Below are positions 1 to 6,046 of a DNA stretch of 9,648 nt, one piece after another. Below the pieces are notes generated by a model that made no database searches, had not been told where the DNA came from, and saw only the letters and a list, made by a program, of their open reading frames with translations. This stretch comes from Sporomusaceae bacterium UBA1887 (GTDB lineage: Bacteria; Bacillota; Negativicutes; Sporomusales; DSM-15969), in assembly GCA_002337925.1 (NCBI GenBank), contig DDHB01000014.1:37477-47124 (forward strand), given 5' to 3'. Both the position numbers and the translations under genes were made by a program. Position 1 is the stretch's first letter. The number at the start of each line of letters is the position of its first letter.

Positions 1-801
1 ACCATGAGCTATATTTTTGGTGCCTCTGACCAGCTCGGCTGCTATCTCAAGTCCGGCTGCTTTTCCACCTGCTGCCATACGGTCCATAATTGTCTGAGGA
101 ATAGTAATTCCTGGGACCTTTTCGTGGAGATAAAGCGCCATTTTGTGGCTCTTAAGCGGTAAAATGCCCATCAAAACGTAAATTGGCAGGTCTTTTACTT
201 TCTCCATAAATCGCTTGGCTATTTCCAGGTCATATACTGGCTGTGTTTGAACGAAGCGGGCACCTGCAGCTATTTTTGCTGATAACTTTTCCAGTTCTTT
301 ATCTAAATCATCGGCTCCGGGATTGACTGCGGTGCCGATAAAGAAAGAAGTACCTTTCCCTAGTTCATTTCCCATAGTATCGCGCCCGTTATTTAGCTTT
401 GCCGATAATTCAATTAATCCCGTTGAATCAGTTTCAAAAACAGCTTTTGCCTGGGGATGATCTCCTTGCTGAGGATGATCTCCTGTGAGCGCTAGTATAT
501 TATGAACCCCAAGAGCGGCAGCTCCCAGTAATTCAGCTTGCAATCCAATGATATTGCGGTCACGGCAGGTAAGATGAAAGATTGTCTCTAAACCCACATC
601 AGCCTGAATCACATGGGATAGGGCAATGGGACTCATACGCAGATTAGCCATAGGGCAGTCTGCAATATTGACAGCATCGATACGGCTCTTGAGCTGCTGT
701 GCTTCTGAAATAGTTTTTGACGCATCAGCACTTTTAGGAGGATCTAACTCTACCGTTAAGATAAATTGGCCATTAGCGAGCTTGGTTTGTAATGTACTCA
801 T
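1..801 (-). CDS. metF: Methylenetetrahydrofolate reductase (MetF family), 3' end cut by window edge
   Basis: Partial gene: 267 codons from the ATG are visible and the reading frame is still open at position 1. The product should reduce 5,10-methylene-THF to 5-methyl-THF with a flavin, supplying the methyl donor for the MetH encoded just upstream. Seen in the translation: VELDPPK at residues 17-23 (the Glu matches the conserved active-site Glu of MetF), HLTCRDRN at 76-83, LALTGD at 103-108 and QTQPVYD at 185-191, in the order usual for this TIM-barrel family. The ATG overlaps the metH stop as ATGA (4 bp), which suggests translational coupling, and a GGAGG lies 10 bases upstream. The form is a stand-alone reductase, at least as far as visible, unlike YitJ-type fusions that carry a homocysteine methyltransferase domain in front. 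In acetogens MetF partners MetV, whose gene would lie beyond the left edge if present. Family assignment is firm; the C-terminus is unknown. Confidence 0.93.
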   Translation of the reverse strand, partial: MSTLQTKLANGQFILTVELDPPKSADASKTISEAQQLKSRIDAVNIADCPMANLRMSPIALSHVIQADVGLETIFHLTCRDRNIIGLQAELLGAAALGVHNILALTGDHPQQGDHPQAKAVFETDSTGLIELSAKLNNGRDTMGNELGKGTSFFIGTAVNPGADDLDKELEKLSAKIAAGARFVQTQPVYDLEIAKRFMEKVKDLPIYVLMGILPLKSHKMALYLHEKVPGITIPQTIMDRMAAGGKAAGLEIAAELVRGTKNIAHG

Positions 802-3182
802 ATGGTCGTTTCCTCCATTAATTGTTTGGCAATATTGACTGCAGCGACTCCGTCAGATGCATAGGTATCGGCACCGGCTCTGTCTGCATATTCCTGTGTG
901 AGGACAGCACCGCCAACGATTGTTTTTACTGAGAGTCCGGCATTCTTTAATGCTATTATTGTTGCATCAATTTGTGGCATCGTTGTCGTCATTAATGCAC
1001 AAAGGCCTACAATATGAGCTTGATGGCTGTAAACCGCTTCAACAATTGTCGCTGTATCTACGTCTTTGCCAAGATCAATAACGGTAAAACCATTATTCTC
1101 TAACAGAGCGGCAACGATATTTTTACCAAGATCATGAATATCACCCTTGACTGTTGCCAGTACTACTTTTCCGCGGCTGGTGGTACTGTGAGAGGGAAGG
1201 ATTTCTTTAATGGTGAGAAACGCTGACCGCATTGTTTCGGCAGCCAACATAACCTGCGGCAGGTAGCAGCGGCCTGCTCCATAGGCAGCGCCAATGTTGT
1301 TCATCGCTGCAGTTAAGGCGTTATCAGTAATATCAAGTGCTGTATGACCATCATTCAGAGCTTGGCGTACCAGCGGAATGACAGCTTCTTTCTCGCCGTC
1401 TTCAACAGCAATGCGTATTTGGTCAAGCAGACTGCCTGTTCGGTCTGCGGCTCTAGCTGGAGCACTCGGCGGTGCTGCCCCATAAACGGTACTATAGTAT
1501 TTGCCGTTTTTATCATGACCTAAGAGGGGCTGTGAAGATGCTATTATATCCTGCATTAATGGGTCATAGGGATTTAAAATCGGTGCATCAAGACCTGCAG
1601 CCAGGCTCATAGCGCAGAAGGTGGCATTCATCAGATCACGGCGGGGCAGGCCGAAGGAGATATTGCTTAAGCCCATTACGGCCGGATAACCAAAGTGCTG
1701 ACGATATTGCCGGAGGGTGTCCAGTGTTTCCAGAGCTGCTTGTTTCTCTGCTGCCACAGTGAGAACTAATGCATCCAGCAGCAGGTCAGTGGGCCGTAAT
1801 CCGGCGGCAAAGGCAGCGTCTACGATCGTGTGAATGACATCAACCCTCTCCTGGGCAGTTTGTGGTACTCCTCCGGGGGCTATCGGCAAGCATAGTACGG
1901 CTGCACCGTATTTTTTCGCTAAGGGTAAAAAGCTTTCCAGTCTTTCCGGTTCTGCACTTACTGAATTGATTAAGGCTCTTCCGGGATAAGCTTTTAAACC
2001 TGCTTCTAATGCCTCCGGATCAGTCGTATCGATTGCTAATGGTACATCTACCAGCATAGATAATTCCCGTATAGCCTGAGTCATAGCAGCTGCCTGGTCA
2101 ATACCGGGGACACCCATATTTACGTCAAGTATTTTCGCGCCTGCCCGAACCTGGCCGAGAGCTTCTTTCTTTACTGCGATAAACTGGCCTTCCTTTATAT
2201 CTGCAGCCAATGCTTTTCGCCCGGTAGGATTAATCCTTTCGCCAATGATGGCAGTAGGAAAGGAGGGTCCGAGAAAGACTGTTTTGCTGCGGCTGGTTAA
2301 AGCTGTATATGCCGGTACTTGACGATGCGGCACCAGATTTTGGTCGAAATGATCTACTACGTTTCGAATCTCCTTAATATGATCAGGTGTTGTACCGCAA
2401 CAACCACCAATGTAAGAAACACCTGCAGAAAGCAATTTAGGTATCCACTCGGCCATTTGCGCAGCACTCATCGGAAATACAGTCTGACCATTGATTAGTT
2501 CCGGCATACCGGCGTTGGCCTGAATACTGATAGGCAAGCTGGTTGCTTTGGCGAGGCTTTCTGCAATTGGCAGCAGTTGAGCCGGACCAAGCGAGCAATT
2601 AGCGCCGATAACAGAGGCACCCATTGCCTCAAGAATGATAGCTGCCGTCTGTGGGTCTGTTCCTGTGACTGTCCGGCCATCTGCTCCGTAGGAGAGCTGA
2701 CAAATAACAGGCTTATTTGTGGCTGCTTTAGCAGCTAATAAAGCTGCACGCATCTCCTGGATATCAATTACTGTTTCTATCAGGATATAATCAACACCCG
2801 CTTCAGCGAGAGCACAAATTTGCTCATAGAAAACATCGTAGGCTTCATCAAAGCCTAAATTGCCGATTGGTGTAATAAATTTACCTGTTGGTCCTACAGA
2901 GCCGGCAATCTTAGTTTGTGGGCCGCAAGCCTGGCGTGCAGCATTAACAGCGCATTTATTGAGCTCTGCCACTTTATTGCTCAAACCATAGTGCTGAAGT
3001 TTGATACGGTTGGCACCGAATGTATTTGTTTCAATGATCGTAGCACCGCTGGCAATGTACTGCTGATGGATTGCGGTAATGATATGAGGCTGTTCAATAT
3101 TATACAATTCCGGACAATAGCCAAGTGGTAACCCTGCTTGCTGCAGCATGGTACCCATAGCACCGTCAAATACATGAATCAT
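798..3182 (-). CDS. metH: Cobalamin-dependent methionine synthase, three-domain form without reactivation domain
   Basis: Cytoplasmic enzyme that transfers the methyl group of 5-methyl-THF through cobalamin to homocysteine, giving methionine. The 794 residues show, in order: a homocysteine-binding barrel (about 1-280) with zinc ligands Cys196 (GANCS) and Cys261-Cys262 (GGCCGTT); a pterin-binding barrel (about 308-560) beginning with IIGERINPTGRK; a helical cap (about 580-665); and a Rossmann-type B12-binding domain (about 670-794) with the DxHxxG signature Asp681-Ile-His683-Asp-Leu-Gly686, His683 being the expected lower cobalt ligand. E. coli MetH (about 1,200 residues) has a further C-terminal SAM-dependent reactivation domain. 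Here the protein ends right after the B12 domain, and that domain is encoded as a separate protein 60 bp upstream, as in Thermotoga. This is therefore not a truncation. The ATG has AAAGGAG 11 bases upstream. The gene is second in the riboswitch-controlled operon. Confidence 0.96.
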   Translation of the reverse strand: MIHVFDGAMGTMLQQAGLPLGYCPELYNIEQPHIITAIHQQYIASGATIIETNTFGANRIKLQHYGLSNKVAELNKCAVNAARQACGPQTKIAGSVGPTGKFITPIGNLGFDEAYDVFYEQICALAEAGVDYILIETVIDIQEMRAALLAAKAATNKPVICQLSYGADGRTVTGTDPQTAAIILEAMGASVIGANCSLGPAQLLPIAESLAKATSLPISIQANAGMPELINGQTVFPMSAAQMAEWIPKLLSAGVSYIGGCCGTTPDHIKEIRNVVDHFDQNLVPHRQVPAYTALTSRSKTVFLGPSFPTAIIGERINPTGRKALAADIKEGQFIAVKKEALGQVRAGAKILDVNMGVPGIDQAAAMTQAIRELSMLVDVPLAIDTTDPEALEAGLKAYPGRALINSVSAEPERLESFLPLAKKYGAAVLCLPIAPGGVPQTAQERVDVIHTIVDAAFAAGLRPTDLLLDALVLTVAAEKQAALETLDTLRQYRQHFGYPAVMGLSNISFGLPRRDLMNATFCAMSLAAGLDAPILNPYDPLMQDIIASSQPLLGHDKNGKYYSTVYGAAPPSAPARAADRTGSLLDQIRIAVEDGEKEAVIPLVRQALNDGHTALDITDNALTAAMNNIGAAYGAGRCYLPQVMLAAETMRSAFLTIKEILPSHSTTSRGKVVLATVKGDIHDLGKNIVAALLENNGFTVIDLGKDVDTATIVEAVYSHQAHIVGLCALMTTTMPQIDATIIALKNAGLSVKTIVGGAVLTQEYADRAGADTYASDGVAAVNIAKQLMEETTI

Positions 3183-3242
3183 AGTAGGTTAGGCTCCTTT
3201 CTTTATAAAAAGGGATTGTTTTTATTTGTGTGTAAGAGACTG

Positions 3243-3929
3243 TTATTTTGTTTTCTTGCTGTGGCAATCGACTTGGCTACAATTTGCACATGTGTTCTTG
3301 ATCTCTGAATCTGCAGCTGTAACCATAGTAGATGAGCGGGGAATAAAACCAATGACGGCGGATACTGATTTTCTAGGTGACATCATAGACGTTTCAGTTA
3401 CTGTAATACCGATTTGTTCGGCTCCGGCAAGTTTAATGATTGCGGTCTGAGCTGTGATGTCCCAGTTGCCATAGCCAGGGCTGAAGCGCCAGGTGGTTTT
3501 ATACCCAAGACGGGCTGCCTGCTGGTCAATTAACTCATTCAGTTGATCAGCTACCATTTCGACAGCAGTAGTAGCTGCTGCATCCAGTAGTAATGCCGAG
3601 GTGTATTCACCTTTTTCAAAATGACCGGTTATTGCTTGCTCTAATTGCTTGCCGATTGTTACAGCTAATATAGCTACTTTTTTAGCACCGGCAAGATGTT
3701 TTTTGATAACTTCACCGGTGAGTTTTAATGGTTCAAGGGCTGCAATGAGTGCCTGCTCTGATTGGTAGGGGTATATCTCATAAATCCCCGCAGGTTTTGC
3801 CAGGCTTTGTACCTCTAAGCAAGCTTCACTTATTAGTTTAGTCGGGAAATCCTCACTTCGTGCCAGTCCGGCATAACGGCGAGTTTCCTTTTCATCAACT
3901 TTTTGTAATGTGGCATTATAAACCGGCAC
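3243..3929 (-). CDS. Stand-alone methionine synthase reactivation (activation-domain) protein
   Basis: The 228-residue protein matches the C-terminal SAM-binding reactivation domain of MetH (Met_synt_B12 family). That domain re-methylates accidentally oxidised cob(II)alamin using SAM and an electron donor, returning MetH to its cycle. Seen: R148-F-S-P-G-Y153, the RxxxGY SAM-binding motif, and SMMSPRKSVSAVIGF (181-195), which matches the conserved S/AMWPxxSVSG stretch of MetH. The start is GTG at 3929, chosen because a strong AGGAGGG lies 6 bases upstream and no better start exists. It is the first gene of the operon, directly after the SAM-I riboswitch and upstream of the metH that lacks this domain, so the two products surely act together. 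The C-terminus carries a Cys214-x2-Cys217-x4-Cys222-His tail absent from E. coli MetH; a metal or Fe-S role is only a guess. No signal peptide or membrane segment is seen. Electron donor unknown. Confidence 0.9.
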   Translation of the reverse strand: MPVYNATLQKVDEKETRRYAGLARSEDFPTKLISEACLEVQSLAKPAGIYEIYPYQSEQALIAALEPLKLTGEVIKKHLAGAKKVAILAVTIGKQLEQAITGHFEKGEYTSALLLDAAATTAVEMVADQLNELIDQQAARLGYKTTWRFSPGYGNWDITAQTAIIKLAGAEQIGITVTETSMMSPRKSVSAVIGFIPRSSTMVTAADSEIKNTCANCSQVDCHSKKTK

Positions 3930-3935
3930 TGATTT

Positions 3936-3942
3936 CCCTCCT
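3936..3942 (-). promoter_or_regulatory. Ribosome binding site fixing the GTG start of the reactivation protein
   Basis: On the minus strand AGGAGGG lies 6 bases before the GTG at 3929. It is a near-perfect Shine-Dalgarno sequence and decides in favour of this non-ATG start. It begins only 12 bases after the riboswitch terminator hairpin, so ribosome access could also be affected by the leader fold. Confidence 0.8.
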
Positions 3943-3954
3943 TATAATACATAA

Positions 3955-3980
3955 GCCCCCAATCCGTAAGGAAAGGGGGC
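3955..3980 (-). terminator. SAM-riboswitch expression-platform terminator hairpin
   Basis: On the minus strand GCCCCC (3980-3975) pairs with GGGGGC (3960-3955), with an inner TCC/GGA pairing and a short loop. The competing antiterminator pairs AGGAAAGG (3992-3985) with CCTTTCCT (3976-3969). It takes the first bases of the terminator arm and the last two bases of aptamer stem P1, so the two folds are mutually exclusive. The U-tract after the hairpin is poor (TTATGTATT), so termination may be leaky or the hairpin may partly act on the nearby ribosome binding site. Confidence 0.75.
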
Positions 3981-4093
3981 AATACCTTTCCTCTCATCTT
4001 TCAGGAATACTTTCCTGCTGGATTTGGCACCACTGCATTGCTGCCGGTTGCCGGGTGTCATCGGGCCAGTCCCTCGACCTCTCTGGATAAGAG
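3955..4093 (-). ncRNA. SAM-I (S-box) riboswitch, leader of the met operon
   Basis: The minus strand from 4093 carries the S-box core almost letter for letter: CTCTTATCCAGAGAGG, then GAGGGACTGGCCCGATG, then ACCCGGCAACC, and further on GGTGCCAAATCC. Stem P1 is closed by CTCTTATC (4093-4086) and GATGAGAG (3998-3991), eight pairs with one G-U. The aptamer therefore spans 4093-3991, and the expression platform runs to about 3955. By family knowledge, SAM binding stabilises P1, frees the terminator and shuts off the genes behind it when methionine/SAM is plentiful. The regulated genes here (methionine synthase, its reactivase, MTHFR) are exactly such targets. Confidence 0.96.
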
Positions 4094-4123
4094 ATATTAG
4101 TATGTAGTTATCGTAATGGAATT

Positions 4124-4153
4124 ACTATATCGTATTAGACGAGAAGTTGTCAA
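4124..4153 (-). promoter_or_regulatory. Sigma-A type promoter of the met operon
   Basis: On the minus strand a perfect -35 TTGACA (4153-4148) is followed after 18 bp by a -10 TATAGT (4129-4124). Transcription would begin near 4117, about 25 bases before riboswitch stem P1. This is the expected geometry for an S-box leader. The right edge of the promoter is 4 bp from a large palindrome that might bind a regulator. Confidence 0.82.
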
Positions 4154-4157
4154 CTAA

Positions 4158-4204
4158 AGGTTAATATTTATCGTTATGTTAACCATAATGATAAATATTA
4201 ACCT
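4158..4204. repeat. 21-bp inverted repeat between the divergent met and par operons
   Basis: The left arm (4158-4178) and right arm (4184-4204) are complementary at 20 of 21 positions. The only exception is G4173 opposite T4189, and the 5-base centre is TTAAC. The outer arms contain TTAATATTTATC and its complement. No T-run follows on either side, the arms are AT-rich, and both flanking genes point away, so it is not a normal terminator. A dyad operator for one or both divergent promoters is the simplest reading. No known operator consensus is recognised, and no target-site duplication suggests a mobile element. Confidence 0.8.
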
Positions 4205-4243
4205 GTTTCATTTTATTATTATTATGTTAATAAGAATAAAGTT

Positions 4244-4272
4244 TTGTCGGGCAATGGCTTTTCTGGTATTAA
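4244..4272 (+). promoter_or_regulatory. Candidate parA promoter
   Basis: TTGTCG (4244-4249), a 17-bp spacer and TATTAA (4267-4272) form a moderate sigma-A-like match about 75 bp upstream of the parA start. It is the best candidate in the AT-rich stretch downstream of the palindrome, but the match is weaker than for the divergent met promoter and other AT-rich hexamers are available nearby. Confidence 0.45.
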
Positions 4273-4347
4273 GATGTACTTTTTGCAGGAGAAAGATGGT
4301 TTTATGTGGAAGTTCAGCAAGACTTACATTAGATGAGGTGAATTATT

Positions 4348-5109
4348 TTGGTTAAAGTGATCGCCATTGCCAATCAGAAGGGAGGCGTTGGTAAAACAAC
4401 AACTTCTGTTAATCTGAGCGCCTGTTTGGCCGCGCTTGGCAAAAAGGTACTGCTTGTTGATATAGATCCGCAAGGAAATTCTACGAGTGGCCTGGGAGTA
4501 AACAAATCAACTATTAAGCGGTGTGTATATGATGCTTTGGTTAATGATGTGCCAATCGAGTCGCTAACGCTGCAAACCGAAGTCCCCAATTTATCATTAT
4601 TGCCTGCTACTATTCAGCTAGCAGGTGCAGAAATCGAATTAGTATCCATTATGTCCCGTGAAACAAAAGTAAAGCGTGCACTAGATAAAATTAAGTACAA
4701 TTATGATTTTGTGATTATTGATTGCCCTCCTTCATTAGGTCTTTTAACGATTAACTCTTTAACTGCTGCCAATTCTGTTCTTGTCCCTATTCAGTGCGAG
4801 TTCTATGCGCTGGAAGGATTAACACAATTGATGAATACCATACAGCTCGTTCAAAAAAACTTAAATCCTTCTCTTACCTTGGAAGGGGTAGTTCTTACAA
4901 TGTTTGATGCCAGAACAAACCTCTCTATTCAGGTTGTAGATGAAGTGAAAAATCATTTTCGTAATAAGGTATATCAAACAATTATTCCCCGTAATGTCCG
5001 CTTAAGTGAAGCGCCCAGCCATGGTCAGCCTGTTATGATTTATGATCCAAAATCCAAAGGGGCAGAAGTTTATTTTGATTTAGCTAGAGAGGTGATTGGT
5101 GATGAGTAA
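4348..5109 (+). CDS. parA: Chromosome partitioning ATPase ParA (Soj)
   Basis: The 253-residue protein has the usual length of chromosomal ParA/Soj. It shows the deviant Walker A motif KGGVGKTT (11-18) with its signature lysine Lys11, a Walker A' region DIDPQGN (38-44) and the Walker B region FVIIDCPP (121-128, Asp125). ParA binds ATP, dimerises on nucleoid DNA and is released by ParB. It thereby moves ParB-parS complexes, and in Bacillus it also affects DnaA. The start is TTG at 4348, supported by GAGGTG at 4335-4340 with 7 bases of spacing and by the family's N-terminal alignment (the beta strand just before the P-loop). The stop lies inside the first codons of parB, so the two genes are translationally coupled. 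The upstream neighbour is a divergent met operon rather than the rsmG/noc genes often seen next to Soj in Firmicutes. Confidence 0.96.
   Translation: MVKVIAIANQKGGVGKTTTSVNLSACLAALGKKVLLVDIDPQGNSTSGLGVNKSTIKRCVYDALVNDVPIESLTLQTEVPNLSLLPATIQLAGAEIELVSIMSRETKVKRALDKIKYNYDFVIIDCPPSLGLLTINSLTAANSVLVPIQCEFYALEGLTQLMNTIQLVQKNLNPSLTLEGVVLTMFDARTNLSIQVVDEVKNHFRNKVYQTIIPRNVRLSEAPSHGQPVMIYDPKSKGAEVYFDLAREVIGDE
5089..5094 (+). promoter_or_regulatory. Ribosome binding site deciding the parB start
   Basis: GAGGTG within the last codons of parA lies 7 bases before the ATG at 5102. It sits only 1 base before an in-frame TTG at 5096, too close to serve that codon. The ATG is therefore preferred. Confidence 0.7.
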
Positions 5110-6004
5110 ACGTGGATTAGGTCGTGGCTTAGACGCTCTTATACAAACCGCGTCAACAACCAATAGCGAACAACTTGGACCAACTACAGATATTCCTGTA
5201 ACGATTATTACACCTAATAAATTTCAGCCTAGACGAGTATTTGATTCAGAGGCTTTAGCGGATTTAGCACAATCAATTAAGCAATATGGTGTTGTTCAAC
5301 CAATAGTTGTGCGTAAGACGCTCAATGGTTATGAGTTGGTTGCAGGCGAGCGGCGCTGGCGGGCATCACAGTTAGCAGGTTTAAAAACCATTCCCGCTGT
5401 TATTAGAGAGTATACTGATGCAGAAATGACGGAAATTGCATTAATTGAGAATCTGCAGCGGGAAGATTTAAATCCGATTGAGGAAGCTTTTGCTTATAAA
5501 AAGCTGATGGAAGAATTCGGACTTACGCAAGAAGAAGTAGCTCGTAAGATTGGTCGTAGTCGATCTCACATCGCGAATATGGTCCGATTGCTTAATTTAA
5601 CGCTTGTTGTACAAGAACATGTTTCACGTGGAACATTATCGATGGGACAAGCAAGACCAATTTTATCATTAGAAAGTGAAGAATTACAGATTGAAGCTGC
5701 AGATATTATTATCGAAGAAGATCTGTCTGCACGTGATGCAGAGGAGTTAGTGAAACGTTTAGCTACAACACCGCGAGTAAGAAAACAGGTGCAACCTGAG
5801 AAAAGAGAATTTTTTCTAGTTGAAGCTGAGGATCGTCTCAAAATGATTCTCGGGACGCAGGTGAAAATTAAACCAGGCAAAATTAAAAGCAAAATAGAAA
5901 TTGAATTTTATTCTGGAGATGATTTAGAACGAATCATTGAGACTCTTGGCGCGCCACAGGCGGAAGCGGCAGCTAGTAAGCTTCAAGGACCTTTAGTTGT
6001 GTAA
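5102..6004 (+). CDS. parB: Chromosome partitioning CTPase ParB (Spo0J)
   Basis: The 300-residue protein is a canonical chromosomal ParB. ParB loads at parS, hydrolyses CTP as a sliding clamp, organises the origin region and recruits SMC. Domains: a short N-terminal ParA-contacting segment with RGLGRGLDALI (4-14); the CTP-binding ParB/Srx domain (about 30-125) with GERRWR (82-87) and ENLQRED (116-122); a helix-turn-helix region for parS recognition (about 142-165, TQEEVARKIGRSRSHIANMVRLL); and a C-terminal dimerisation domain (about 235-300). The start is ATG at 5102, overlapping the parA stop by 8 bp; the in-frame TTG at 5096 has no usable ribosome binding site. Its own coding sequence contains a parS site at codons 173-178, as B. 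subtilis spo0J also carries one internally. A second site follows the stop directly. Confidence 0.97.
   Translation: MSKRGLGRGLDALIQTASTTNSEQLGPTTDIPVTIITPNKFQPRRVFDSEALADLAQSIKQYGVVQPIVVRKTLNGYELVAGERRWRASQLAGLKTIPAVIREYTDAEMTEIALIENLQREDLNPIEEAFAYKKLMEEFGLTQEEVARKIGRSRSHIANMVRLLNLTLVVQEHVSRGTLSMGQARPILSLESEELQIEAADIIIEEDLSARDAEELVKRLATTPRVRKQVQPEKREFFLVEAEDRLKMILGTQVKIKPGKIKSKIEIEFYSGDDLERIIETLGAPQAEAAASKLQGPLVV
5620..5635 (-). other. parS: parS site inside parB
   Basis: The minus strand reads TGTTCCACGTGAAACA, which fits the conserved bacterial parS consensus TGTTNCACGTGAAACA at every position. It occupies parB codons 173-178 (HVSRGT). This is a ParB-loading site and marks the origin-proximal domain in most bacteria that have it. 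An exact 16-bp match within parB itself is very unlikely to be chance. Confidence 0.95.
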
Positions 6005-6020
6005 TGTTTCACGTGAAACA
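6005..6020 (+). other. parS: parS site directly after the parB stop
   Basis: TGTTTCACGTGAAACA is a perfect 16-bp palindrome and a perfect parS consensus. It starts at the base after the parB TAA and lies 385 bp (start to start) from the site inside parB. It fills most of the 42-bp parB-aspA gap. As an RNA hairpin it is followed by A residues, not T, so it is not a plus-strand terminator. Confidence 0.97.
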
Positions 6021-6035
6021 AAAAAACATAGCAAT

Positions 6036-6040
6036 AGGTG
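6036..6040 (+). promoter_or_regulatory. Ribosome binding site deciding the aspA start
   Basis: AGGTG lies 6 bases before ATG 6047. The alternative in-frame GTG at 6038 is part of this same site and has no ribosome binding site of its own, so the ATG is preferred. Confidence 0.6.
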
Positions 6041-6046
6041 ATTGCA

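Noticed and set aside
455..484. 12-bp direct repeat GGATGATCTCCT at 18-bp spacing in the MTHFR gene (encodes GDHPQQGDHPQA)
   Set aside because: MTHFRs of this type commonly have a GDxPxxGDxPxA stretch at this place, so it is family sequence and not a recent duplication.
4082..4090. DnaA-box-like TTATCCAGA on the minus strand
   Set aside because: It differs from TTATCCACA and is fully explained as the conserved P1/core of the SAM-I riboswitch; no cluster of DnaA boxes is nearby.
4148..4184. BirA-like halves (TTGTCAAC, GTTAACC) near the palindrome
   Set aside because: Orientation and spacing of the half-sites do not fit the usual BirA operator, and neither flanking operon is biotin-related.
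4242..4251. TTTTGTCGGG resembling a Spo0A box
   Set aside because: The conserved AA end of the box is missing, and it overlaps the candidate parA -35; too weak to call.
5566..5892. 108-codon antisense frame within parB
   Set aside because: It lies wholly opposite well-conserved ParB coding sequence, and its translation shows no recognisable domain.
6005..6028. Palindrome after parB as a rho-independent terminator
   Set aside because: It is a perfect parS; on the plus strand it is followed by A residues rather than T, so it does not fit intrinsic termination of parB.
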